64,000 nucleotides of DNA from Actinospineispora eucalypti. GTDB lineage: Bacteria; Actinomycetota; Actinomycetes; Mycobacteriales; Pseudonocardiaceae. Location: contig JACHMT010000005.1 in assembly GCA_014208095.1 (NCBI GenBank), forward strand, positions 1,302,001-1,366,000, read 5' to 3'. A program made the translations under genes and the position numbers. Under the pieces are notes generated by a model. That model was given only the letters and a program-made list of their open reading frames with translations. It was not told the origin of the DNA and did not search any database. Shown piece by piece: positions 56,721-64,000 of this stretch (the first letter of the stretch is position 1; the number at the start of each line of letters is the position of its first letter).

Positions 56721-57483
56721 ATGCGGCTCATCGACTTCGACCTCGGGGGATACCGGTTCCTGCACGTGCCCGGCGTCTTCCAGTTCTCCAGTGGAGTCAT
56801 CGCTCAGCCGGGTTTCGAGATCCGGCGAGTCCACCTACGGACACCTCCACCACTCGCCGAGGGCCTGAATATGATCGAGCGTTACCCTCGGCGCACAGCG
56901 GCGACCCGTGACCTCGCTCTGCGCGGTGGAACTGCGATCGCCGGCGCCGTTCACCGAGCGTGGCTTCACCGACTTCAACCGCGGCTACGTCGGGCGGCTG
57001 CAGCGGTGGGGGCTGTTTGCGGACGAGGTCAACCCGGTCGCACGCACCAACGTGTGCCCGGGGCGTGGCGCTCCCGACGTCCCGTCCCTCTCGGCGTTCG
57101 CGTACACGGTGTCGTCGACCCGCACATCTCCGACGTTCGTGGTTGCCGGCAGCTCCGAGGCCGACCAGGGGCCGGCCGATTACCGCGACTCGATTGTGCG
57201 GCGGGGCGACGTATCCGTGGACGGCATGCGGGACAAGCTGGCATGCATCCACGCCGAGCAGCGGGAACGCCTGCGCCTGTTCGGTTTGTCCTGGGCGGAC
57301 GTCGAGCTGACCCGCCTGTACACCGTGCACGAAGTCGGCCCGCTGATTCGCGAGGGCATCTTCGCCAACGGCACCGCTGGGTCCGCGACCTGGGTGAATG
57401 CCCGGCCGCCGGTGGTGGGCCTCGATCTGGAGATGGACAACAGCACAGTGGCGACGGAGGTCCTGCTCGATGGCAAAACGTGA
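56721..57483 (+). pseudogene. CnbZ-like 2-amino(chloro)muconate deaminase family, frameshifted
   Basis: The start is strong: AGGAGGTGAG then ATG 56721, giving MRLIDFDLGGYRFLHVPGVFQFSSGVIAQPGFEI, up to GLNMIERY near 56884. The continuing homology (LGAQRRPVTSLCAVELRSPAPFTERGFTDFNRGY, then NPVARTNVCP and SYTVHEVG-like segments) is in the next frame. A single extra C in the CCC run at 56885-56887 explains the shift; removing it restores one 250-residue chain. The family includes CnbZ, which deaminates 2-amino-5-chloromuconate. Either a genuine inactivating insertion or a sequencing error; an internal GTG 56908 could also yield a shortened product. Overlaps the RidA gene. Confidence 0.75.
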
Positions 57484-57877
57484 GGTCGCGGTGCCCGGCT
57501 TGAGCCGGCCGGTGGGGCATTTCGCCCAGGCGATCACCGTCGCGGCGAGCGATCGCCTGGTTTTCGTCTCCGGGATGACGGCCCGGGGCCCGGACGGCGC
57601 GGTCGTCGGCGCCGGCGACGCCGCCGCGCAGACCCGCCAGGCCTGCGAGAACCTGAAAACGATCCTGGAGGCTTCCGGCAGCGGGATGGACCAGGTTGTG
57701 CGGGTCGACGTGTACCTGCGCAACATCGAACACTTCGACGACGTGCACCGGGTGCGGCGCGAGTTCTTCCCGGCACCGCCGCCCGCCTCGACCATGGTCG
57801 AGGTTGCGAAGCTGGTGGACCCCGAGATGCTGGTGGAGATCACCGCCGTCGCGGTGGCACCGGAGCGCGAGCGATGA
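57470..57877 (+). CDS. RidA/YjgF family protein (Rid deaminase-like)
   Basis: A 135-residue protein of the RidA fold: FAQAITVAASDRLVFVSGMTARGPDG, TRQACENLKTILEASG, VVRVDVYLRNIEHF and C-terminal ASTMVEVAKLVDPEMLVEITAVAV. Classical RidA hydrolyses reactive enamines/imines; several members are 2-aminomuconate deaminases, which fits the CnbZ-like neighbour. Start ATG 57470 (GGAGGTCC at 9 bases) lies inside the end of the CnbZ-like frame, so the pair is coupled. Confidence 0.9.
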   Translation: MAKREVAVPGLSRPVGHFAQAITVAASDRLVFVSGMTARGPDGAVVGAGDAAAQTRQACENLKTILEASGSGMDQVVRVDVYLRNIEHFDDVHRVRREFFPAPPPASTMVEVAKLVDPEMLVEITAVAVAPERER

Positions 57878-58719
57878 GGCTGGCCACGGTCACGACGCCG
57901 TCCGGGACCATCTTTGGCGCCGTGACAGATCGGGGCGTCATCGACCTGCACGCTCGCCTGGGCGCCCGTCATCCCGACCTGCGGTCGTTGCTCGCCGAGG
58001 ATCTTCCAGTGGTCCCGGACGGAGCCCCGGTCGACTACGGCTTCGCGGAGATCGGGTGGCTGCCGGTCGTGCCCAACCCGACCAAGATCGTCTGCGTGGG
58101 CCTCAACTACCGCGACCACCGGGCCGAGACGGGTAATCGGCCCACCCGGCATCCAGCGCTGTTCCTGCGCACTCCGGACTCGCAGGTCGGCCACGAACAG
58201 CCGCTGGTCCAACCCCGCGAGTCGGCGACACTGGACTACGAGGCCGAGATCGCCGTGGTGATCGGTCGCGGCGGCCGCCGCATCCCCCGCGAGCGGGCGT
58301 GGCACCACGTCGCCGGGATCAGCTGCTACAACGACGGATCCGTGCGCGAGTTCCAACGGCACACCGCGCAGTACACGGCGGGCAAGAAATTCCCCGGGAC
58401 CGGCGGTTTCGGCCCGTGGCTGACCACCATGGACGAACTGGCGCCACGGCTGACGCTGTCCTGCCGGGTCAACGGGGCGACGGTGCAGAGCGCGGACACC
58501 GACGGAATGATCTTCCCGATCGACGAGATCGTCGAGTACGCCTCGACCGTGTTCACCCTCGAGCCGGGCGACGTGCTGGTCACCGGCACGCCGGGCGGCG
58601 TGGGCTCCCGCCGCGAGCCACCGGTTTTCCTCGCGCCGGGGGATGTGGTGGAGGTCGAGATCGGTGGCGTCGGCGTGCTGCGCAACCCGGTCGTGAACGA
58701 CCAGGGCTGTCGTGGCTGA
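57874..58719 (+). CDS. Fumarylacetoacetate hydrolase (FAH) family protein
   Basis: A 281-residue protein with NPTKIVCVGLNYRDH, the metal-ligand region LDYEAEIAVVIGRGGRRI, GISCYNDGSVREFQ, and C-terminal GDVLVTGTPGGVG. The FAH fold covers fumarylacetoacetate hydrolase, 2-oxohepta-enedioate isomerase/decarboxylase and oxalocrotonate tautomerase-type enzymes acting on ring-cleavage products. ATG 57874 overlaps the RidA stop (ATGA). Its context with a 2-aminomuconate-type deaminase suggests processing of a ring-cleavage product. Confidence 0.9.
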   Translation: MRLATVTTPSGTIFGAVTDRGVIDLHARLGARHPDLRSLLAEDLPVVPDGAPVDYGFAEIGWLPVVPNPTKIVCVGLNYRDHRAETGNRPTRHPALFLRTPDSQVGHEQPLVQPRESATLDYEAEIAVVIGRGGRRIPRERAWHHVAGISCYNDGSVREFQRHTAQYTAGKKFPGTGGFGPWLTTMDELAPRLTLSCRVNGATVQSADTDGMIFPIDEIVEYASTVFTLEPGDVLVTGTPGGVGSRREPPVFLAPGDVVEVEIGGVGVLRNPVVNDQGCRG

Positions 58720-60034
58720 GCCGCACGAGCTCGAGATCGGCGAGCTCGCCGCGTTGTTGCGGGCCCGGGCGGTGTCGCCGGTCGAGCTGTGCCTTCACTT
58801 CATTGAGCGCGTCGAGCGGTACGACCGCCTGGTGAACGCGTTCATCAACTGGGACCCGCTACCGGTGCTGGAGCAGGCGCGGCGAGCTGAGACGCGGTTG
58901 CGAGATCGGGGGGCGACAGGCCCGCTGGACGGCGTGCCGATCGCGGTGAAGGACAACATGGCAACCACAGGTCTCCCCACGACGGTGGGCTCCCGAGCCC
59001 CCCTACCGATCGACGGGGGTGACGCCGCGGCGGTCTCGGCTCTCCGCGCGGGTGGCGCGATCGTTTTCGGCAAGACGAACCTGCCCGAGCTGGCCTATGG
59101 ACCCACCGATCGTTATGTGTTCGGGCCGACCCGCAACCCGTGGGACCTCGGCCGGTACTCCGGCGGCTCCAGCATGGGCGCGGCGGCCGCGGTAGCGGCG
59201 GGACTGGTGCCGGGCGCACTGGGCACCGACACCACGGGATCGGTCCGGCACCCGGCGAACTGGTGCGGTGTGACGGGGCTGAAGCCGACCCGCGATCGCA
59301 TCCCGTTGACCGGTGTGGTCCCGCTGGCCCGGTCACTCGACCACGTCGGAGTGCTGGGGCGCTCGGCCCGCGACTGCCGGCTGCTGCTCGTCGCCACCCA
59401 GGTCGTGGCGCCGCGCCCGCTGCCACGGTCACCGCCGGCGCGGATCGGGCTCGTCCGGGCACCGTGTTGGGAGCGACTGGCTGAACCCGTCCGGGCCGCC
59501 GTCGGTGAAGCCGTGGAGGTACTGCGGGCGCTCGGTGTCTCAGTGGTGGAGGTGCCGCTGCCCCGATGGGGCCTCGTCGCCGATGCCGCGGAAATCGTCC
59601 TCGCCCGGGAAGCCGCCGAGGGCTACGGCACCATCCTGGAACTCGGAGCTGGGGCCCGGCGGAAACTCGACGACGCGATCAAGGTCTCCCACCGGCAGTA
59701 CGAACTGGCGCAACAACTCGCCTCCGAGTTCCGGGCCGATCTCGAGCAGGCGATGGCCGGCACCGACGTTCTGCTCACCCCCGGCCGGGAAAGCACCGCG
59801 CCCAGGATGGACGAGGCCGGCAGGCTGCTTGACGACCCGGCAGGTGTCCGGTGCGCCGCACCGCTCAATCTGGCGGGCTGGCCGGCCCTCTCGGTGCCGT
59901 GCGGGTTCGACCCACAGGGGCTGCCCATCGGCCTGCAGCTGGTGGCCCGCCCGGGGGAGGACGAGGCGTTGCTGCAGATGGCAGAGTTGTACCAGGAGGC
60001 GACCAACTGGCATCGGCGCCGGCCCGACCTGTGA
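58712..60034 (+). CDS. Amidase (amidase-signature family)
   Basis: A 440-residue amidase with Lys80 in PIAVKDNMATTG, cis-Ser in YSGGSSMGAAAAVAAG (about 153), and nucleophile Ser177 in GTDTTGSVRHPA. The GGSSMG form is slightly atypical (usually GGSSGG). Start GTG 58712 overlaps the FAH stop by 8 bp. It would hydrolyse an amide intermediate or the entry substrate, releasing ammonia. The gene pair with the deaminase suggests degradation of an amino- or amide-bearing aromatic or aliphatic compound. Confidence 0.9.
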   Translation: MAEPHELEIGELAALLRARAVSPVELCLHFIERVERYDRLVNAFINWDPLPVLEQARRAETRLRDRGATGPLDGVPIAVKDNMATTGLPTTVGSRAPLPIDGGDAAAVSALRAGGAIVFGKTNLPELAYGPTDRYVFGPTRNPWDLGRYSGGSSMGAAAAVAAGLVPGALGTDTTGSVRHPANWCGVTGLKPTRDRIPLTGVVPLARSLDHVGVLGRSARDCRLLLVATQVVAPRPLPRSPPARIGLVRAPCWERLAEPVRAAVGEAVEVLRALGVSVVEVPLPRWGLVADAAEIVLAREAAEGYGTILELGAGARRKLDDAIKVSHRQYELAQQLASEFRADLEQAMAGTDVLLTPGRESTAPRMDEAGRLLDDPAGVRCAAPLNLAGWPALSVPCGFDPQGLPIGLQLVARPGEDEALLQMAELYQEATNWHRRRPDL

Positions 60035-60124
60035 CGAGCGTGGGGTGAGCGATACCCGGTCACGGCGATGTGTAGCGTTCTTCAGCGGGCCCGTAAGGCC
60101 TGCCCGGCCCGCGCGACGAGATGG

Positions 60125-60877
60125 ATGATGAAACCACCTGACCCACTGGTTGAGCCGTTCGACACGTCACCGCTGGCCGAGCGGGTGCGCGCGGCGATCC
60201 TGGAGAAGATCCTCGACGAGGGCTTCGTCCACCGGCTGCCCAACGAGGGCGACCTGGCGATCATGTTCAGGGTCAGCCGGACCACCATCCGAGCCGCCCT
60301 GCAGAGCCTGGAGATAGAAGGCATCATCACGCGCCGGCGGGCGATCGGTACGACGATCAACAGCCATGTCCGCCGTTCCGCGCTGGCTCTGCAGCGTCTT
60401 GTAAGCTTCGCCGACCTACTCAAGGAACGCGGTCACACCGTGCGGGTGGAGGCGGAGAGCTCGCGCATGGAGCAGGCGCCGGACGACATCCGCGCCGCTT
60501 TCGCGGACGACATCCCGGTTGACGGTCCGGCGTTCGTCACCGACACGTGTTTCTACGCCGACGGGCACCTCGCCATCTGGATCCGCGACCTGGTGCCCTG
60601 GGCCCGGTTGCGCGACACCGCCAAGCTGCCGGTCGTGGGCGACCCGGCCCATTTCGACTTCAGCCGCCCCTACCTGGTGCGCCCGGTGCTGCACGCGGTC
60701 GCGGAGATCCGCCCGGTGGTGAACCGGGGCGAGCAGACCCACCTGCCGGTCGACGTCGGATCCGCCTTCACCCGGCTGCTGGAACGCCACCACGCCGCCG
60801 ACGGCGAGGTCATGGCCGTCTCGCTCATCGACGTCGACGACAACTTCGTCGTGTTCGAAGTCGTCCGGCGCAACTGA
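60125..60877 (+). CDS. GntR-family regulator with UTRA domain (HutC type)
   Basis: A 250-residue regulator: winged helix LAERVRAAILEKILDEGFVHRLPNEGDLAIMFRVSRTTIRAALQSLEIEGIITRRRAIGTTI, then a UTRA ligand domain with FADLLKERGHTVRVEAESSR, IWIRDLVPWARLRDTA and DDNFVVFEVVRRN. Candidate operators at 56692 and 60926 share TATGTATGAC. ATG 60125 is preferred; ATG 60128 is equivalent and the longer 60068 start lacks a site. It separates the upstream and downstream halves of the operon and is likely autoregulated. Confidence 0.88.
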   Translation: MMKPPDPLVEPFDTSPLAERVRAAILEKILDEGFVHRLPNEGDLAIMFRVSRTTIRAALQSLEIEGIITRRRAIGTTINSHVRRSALALQRLVSFADLLKERGHTVRVEAESSRMEQAPDDIRAAFADDIPVDGPAFVTDTCFYADGHLAIWIRDLVPWARLRDTAKLPVVGDPAHFDFSRPYLVRPVLHAVAEIRPVVNRGEQTHLPVDVGSAFTRLLERHHAADGEVMAVSLIDVDDNFVVFEVVRRN

Positions 60878-60925
60878 CCCCGCGCTCTTGACGCGGCGCT
60901 CCGTCGGCGCCACTCTTAATGGAGT

Positions 60926-60935
60926 TATGTATGAC
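60926..60935. promoter_or_regulatory. Candidate GntR operator (copy 2)
   Basis: TATGTATGAC, the exact reverse complement of the GTCATACATA motif at 56692-56701, ends 12 bp before the cupin ATG and immediately before the AAAGGAG ribosome-binding site. TTGACG at 60888 may be the -35 of the same promoter. Confidence 0.45.
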
Positions 60936-60947
60936 AAAGGAGCTTCG

Positions 60948-61415
60948 ATGGCTGAAATGCTCGTCATTCGCGGCGGGGAGGGACAGGCGTACCGGTTGGG
61001 GAACGCGCTGTTCAAGGTCGGCGGTAGCCAGACCGGCGGCCGGTTCGACTTCATGCTCATGGACGTCGAGCACCGGGCGGGACCGCCGCTGCACGTGCAC
61101 GAGGTCCAGGACGACACGTTCTACGTGCTGAGCGGGGTGCTCACCGTGCAGGCCGGCGAACAGGTCGTCGAGCTGGGGCCGGGCGACTTCGCCACGGTCC
61201 CGCCCGGTGTGCCGCACACCTTCGACAACCTCGACGCCACCCAGGGCGCCGTCCGGGTGGTCAACCTCATGACGCCGGGCGGCTACGACGAGCTGTTCAA
61301 GGAGTGGGAGTCCGTCTCGGGCACGCCGTCGCAAGAGGAGATCACAAGCATTTACGCCCGGCACGGCGCGAAACCCGTTGGCCCGCCCCTGCGCGACCGC
61401 GACGTGCACGGGTGA
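60948..61415 (+). CDS. Cupin-domain protein (double-stranded beta-helix)
   Basis: A 155-residue single-cupin protein: PLHVHEVQDDTFYVLSGVLTVQAGEQVVELGPGDFATVPPGVPHTF, with the metal-binding His of motif 1 and GDFATVPPGVPHTF as motif 2. Possible roles include a dioxygenase, isomerase or regulatory sensor. ATG 60948 has a clear AAAGGAG at 5 bases. Part of the operon; its stop overlaps the permease start. Confidence 0.88.
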   Translation: MAEMLVIRGGEGQAYRLGNALFKVGGSQTGGRFDFMLMDVEHRAGPPLHVHEVQDDTFYVLSGVLTVQAGEQVVELGPGDFATVPPGVPHTFDNLDATQGAVRVVNLMTPGGYDELFKEWESVSGTPSQEEITSIYARHGAKPVGPPLRDRDVHG

Positions 61416-62809
61416 GCCGGGTGGAGCACCACGAGGCCGAAGGGCTCGATACCGGCCATCTGCGCCGGGTGCAGATCGTCGCGCTGGCCCTGGTCTCCTA
61501 CACGCCGGCCGTGGCGCTGGCCACGGTGCCGTTCCTGCTGGTGGTCGGTGCGGGCCACGGCAGTTGGCTGGGCGCACTGATCGGAGCCGTGGGCATCGGT
61601 TGCGTCGGGGTGGCCGTGGTGACCTTCGCCCGGCGTTTCGTGGTGACCGGCACGCTCTACTCCTACATCGACCACGTCTTCGGCCCGTGGGCTCGCGTCG
61701 TGATGGGGTCCTCGCTGCTGCTGGGCTACGTCGCGCTGATCGCCGGGGTGTCCATGACCAGCGGCATCTTCGCCGGCAGCTTCCTGGTGGCGGCCGGGTT
61801 CGAGTCGGGCCTGAACGCCGGCCCGATGGCGGTGACCACCACCGTCGCCATGGTGGTGGCCGCCGCGCTCGCCTACCGGGGCCTGGACACCTCGGTGCGC
61901 ACGGCGGTGATCCTGACCGTGCTGACGCTGCCGATCACCGTGGTGGTCACCGTCGCCGTCGCGGCGCACACCGGCCTGGCCCTGCCGGCGCAGCTGCGCC
62001 TGGACGGCTCGACATTCGGCGGCATCGTCAACGGGGTGGCCGCGGCGGCGGTGTTCCTGGTCGCCTTCGAGAGCTCGGCGGCGCTCGCGGCGGAGACCCG
62101 CGACCCGAAGCGGAACGTGCCGCTGGCCGTGATGAGCGTCCCGGTCGTGCTCGGCGGGTGCTACCTGCTGGCCACGCTGCTGCAGGTCCCCGGGCTGATG
62201 GCGGCGTCGGACGCGCTGGCGGCCGGGATGTCCCCGCCCGCCGCGCTGGCCGTGCAGGCCGGGCTTGGCCAAGGACTCGCGATGATGACCGATGCCGCGC
62301 TGGCCGTCGCCAACGTGGCCTCGCTGATCGCCTTCGTCAACTACGGTTCCCGGTTCGTGGCCACCCTGGCCACGGACGAGCTGGTGCCGCGCCGGCTGGC
62401 CGGCGTGCACCCGAGGCACCTCAGCCCGGCCGCGGCGATCGTGGTTCTCTCCGTGGTCGCGCAGCTGGTGCTGCTGGTGCTGTTGGCGGTGTGGCCGGAC
62501 CATCTGGTCACCGGGGTACTGCCGTCGATCTCCACGCTGACCGTCTACCTGTGGCTTATCCCGTACGTGTTGATCTGCATCGGCGCGATCGTGCTGGCTG
62601 CGCGGGAGCGGGCGCTGACCCCGACACTTGCGGTCAGCGCGCCGGCCGGTGCGGCGGCGATGGTGTGGGTCTACGTGAACGCGCTGGTCAACCCGCCGCC
62701 GGCGCCGGTGAGTTGGATGGCGGTGATCTTCGCGGTGACCGTTGCGCTGGTGGTCCTCGCGCTCGGTGTGCGGGAGCGGACCGCGCGGGCGACGGTGGAG
62801 ACCGAATGA
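61412..62809 (+). CDS. APC-superfamily amino acid permease
   Basis: A 465-residue permease with about 12 helices. Seen: LRRVQIVALALVSYTPAVALATVPFLLVVGAG, ARRFVVTGTLYSYIDHVFGPWARV, FESSAALAAETRDPKRNVPLAVM (typical APC amphipathic motif) and LALGVRERT-like C-terminus. It probably imports an amino compound for the operon. Start GTG 61412 overlaps the cupin stop by 4 bp. Substrate not predictable, but an amino- or amide-substrate uptake role fits the pathway. Confidence 0.88.
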   Translation: MSRVEHHEAEGLDTGHLRRVQIVALALVSYTPAVALATVPFLLVVGAGHGSWLGALIGAVGIGCVGVAVVTFARRFVVTGTLYSYIDHVFGPWARVVMGSSLLLGYVALIAGVSMTSGIFAGSFLVAAGFESGLNAGPMAVTTTVAMVVAAALAYRGLDTSVRTAVILTVLTLPITVVVTVAVAAHTGLALPAQLRLDGSTFGGIVNGVAAAAVFLVAFESSAALAAETRDPKRNVPLAVMSVPVVLGGCYLLATLLQVPGLMAASDALAAGMSPPAALAVQAGLGQGLAMMTDAALAVANVASLIAFVNYGSRFVATLATDELVPRRLAGVHPRHLSPAAAIVVLSVVAQLVLLVLLAVWPDHLVTGVLPSISTLTVYLWLIPYVLICIGAIVLAARERALTPTLAVSAPAGAAAMVWVYVNALVNPPPAPVSWMAVIFAVTVALVVLALGVRERTARATVETE

Positions 62810-63047
62810 CCGGGCGCGCCTCCGGCCCGCTGGCCGGAACGACGGCACGCTGGACCGCGCTCGCGAGACAGCGACGAACCAAGGAATCCGGGCGACCGAC
62901 CTCGCCCGGCTGGGCGTCGCCCACCGGGTCATCGCGGAGCTCCCCGACGCGGCGGCCGAGCCGAAGGCCTTCGCGCGCCGCTTGGTGAAGGCGATCGCCT
63001 ATGAACTCGCCGACATGGACGAGAAGGTGAACGAGCCATGCGTCTGA
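62806..63047 (+). pseudogene. Remnant of an acyl-CoA carboxylase carboxyltransferase gene
   Basis: A frame ending at 63047 contains RATDLARLGVAHRVIAELPDAAAEPKAFARRLVKAIAYEL, which resembles the C-terminal helical end of AccA/AccD-type carboxyltransferases. Upstream the reading frame is broken (a different 60-residue frame from ATG 62806 ends at 62988) and no start fits, so the coding sequence is truncated and shifted. It overlaps the next gene's start at 63038. Confidence 0.45.
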
Positions 63048-64000
63048 ACTGCGTATCGCAACCCCAGCAAGATCGCTACCAGCTGCCCGGTGGCGGATTC
63101 GCGACGTTGGCCCTTTTGTCCTTCGCGATGCTGATCGTTTCGCTCGATCAGTACATCGTGGTGGTCGCCCTACCGGCAATCGGTCGTGATCTCGGCTACT
63201 CCGCCCAGACATTGCAGGCGGTGATCAGCGCCTACGCCGTGGCGTCCAGCGGCTTCCTTCTTTTCGGTGGACGAGCCGCCGACCAACTCGGGCGTCGCCG
63301 CATGCTGGCTACCGGGCTGACGCTCTACGCCTTAGCCTCGCTAGCCGGAGGGCTGGCGGACCGTCCCGGGATTCAGCTGAGCGCGCGGGCATTGCAGGGA
63401 CTCGGTGGGGCGCTGATATTCCCGAGTACCTTGGCCCTGATCAACACCACATTCAACGAGGGCCCTGAGCGCAACCGAGCATTGGGGATCTGGGGCGGAT
63501 CCGGCGCGGCCGGGCTGGTGATTGGGGTCCTTCTCGGCGGAGTCCTCACTCGCGTCCTCGGCTGGCAGGCGGTGTTCTTCGTCAACGTGCCGCTGGCCGT
63601 CCTTGCCCTCGGTCTGTTGTTTTTCGTGGTCGCCGCCGACTCGCCCCGCGACGCGACCCGCTCGTTCGATCTAGCGGGAGCACTATCCGCCACCGTCGCC
63701 ATCACTCTGCTTGTGTTCGCGCTGGTCCAGGGGCCCGAGTTGGGCTGGGGCTCACCGTGGGTGGTTGGCGCGATCACCGCCGGAATCCTGTCCGCGGTGA
63801 CGCATGTGCTTGTCGAGCGGCGCAGCGGCAATCCGCTCGTGCCGCCTCGGCTGATCAGGAACCGGACGCTGTTGATCGCGACTTCGATCGCATTCATGTT
63901 CATGGCCACGTTCGGCTCACTGCTCTATTTCCTGTCGATCTACCTTCAGAATGTGCGCGGGTACGGAGCGCTGGAGGCCGGTCTCGGCTTCGTTGCCCCG
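63038..64000 (+). CDS. MFS exporter, DHA2/EmrB-type (partial, cut by right edge)
   Basis: The first 321 residues of a major facilitator exporter. ATG 63038 with GAAGGTGAA upstream. Seen: MLIVSLDQYIVVVALPAIGRDLG (helix 1), GGRAADQLGRRRMLATG (motif A), LSARALQGLGGALIFPSTLALIN, then GIWGGSGAAGLVIGVLLGGVLTRVLGWQAVFFVNVPLAV (motif C). The DHA2 (14-helix) group exports drugs, dyes or metabolites with protons. Codon use looks slightly less GC-extreme than upstream. The end is outside the window. Confidence 0.9.
   Translation, partial: MRLNCVSQPQQDRYQLPGGGFATLALLSFAMLIVSLDQYIVVVALPAIGRDLGYSAQTLQAVISAYAVASSGFLLFGGRAADQLGRRRMLATGLTLYALASLAGGLADRPGIQLSARALQGLGGALIFPSTLALINTTFNEGPERNRALGIWGGSGAAGLVIGVLLGGVLTRVLGWQAVFFVNVPLAVLALGLLFFVVAADSPRDATRSFDLAGALSATVAITLLVFALVQGPELGWGSPWVVGAITAGILSAVTHVLVERRSGNPLVPPRLIRNRTLLIATSIAFMFMATFGSLLYFLSIYLQNVRGYGALEAGLGFVAP

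Noticed and set aside
1..64000. CRISPR arrays, intact tRNA or rRNA genes, complete insertion sequences, prophage genes
   Set aside because: No regularly spaced repeats, no transposase, integrase or phage structural gene, and no full cloverleaf were found on reading both strands.

Overview
The window is very GC-rich (about 70 percent by eye), with GTG starts, short intergenic gaps, many TetR/GntR/LuxR regulators and actinobacterial families (DUF5709, DUF5313, Pls-type synthetase). It reads as a chromosomal segment of a filamentous actinomycete; Pseudonocardiales is likely by inference, but no marker gene fixes the genus. No rRNA, intact tRNA, CRISPR array, transposase or phage module was seen.

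Layout. 1-7.5 kb: ion-channel fragment, DyP peroxidase ending in an encapsulin-type cargo tag, DUF5709 protein, DedA protein, MacB-type permease, FAD/NAD(P)-binding oxidoreductase, LuxR and GntR regulators. 7.8-13.1 kb: a translationally overlapping pair, a Pls-type (poly-amino-acid) NRPS and an M1 metallopeptidase. 13.3-25.0 kb: housekeeping and accessory genes (quinone oxidoreductase, GHDWGG hydrolase with a divergent TetR, membrane protein with a divergent TetR, DUF6817 lipoprotein, CopC, MobA-MoaD fusion, MFS symporter, SNF2 helicase), plus a decayed monooxygenase, an 81-bp MITE-like element and a tRNA-like remnant.

25.1-43.6 kb: one long co-directional catabolic operon behind a GntR regulator. 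It holds two thiolase-like/DUF35 pairs, enoyl-CoA hydratase, tandem CaiB-type CoA-transferase, fused 3-oxoacid CoA-transferase, amidase, a complete Dpp/Opp-type ABC importer, aldehyde dehydrogenase, Ldh2-type dehydrogenase and a metallo-beta-lactamase-fold hydrolase. The logic suggests import of an amide-linked substrate, hydrolysis, oxidation, CoA activation and beta-oxidation-like cleavage; the substrate is unknown.

43.7-47.8 kb: a lipoxygenase-like protein and an animal-type heme peroxidase (alpha-dioxygenase-like) in an overlapping two-gene operon beside a zinc-finger TetR regulator. This possible bacterial oxylipin module is the most unusual set in the window.

47.9-56.6 kb: mixed genes (DUF4177, YceH-methyltransferase fusion, DUF1992, DUF899, alpha/beta hydrolase, SGNH lipase, HrpB helicase) with dispersed palindromic repeats and decayed coding sequence. 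56.7-62.8 kb: a second catabolic operon: CnbZ-like 2-aminomuconate-type deaminase (broken by a single-base frameshift), RidA, FAH-family hydrolase, amidase, GntR/UTRA regulator, cupin and APC permease. A 10-bp motif shared by two of its promoters is a candidate operator. The right edge holds a carboxyltransferase remnant and a partial DHA2-type MFS exporter.
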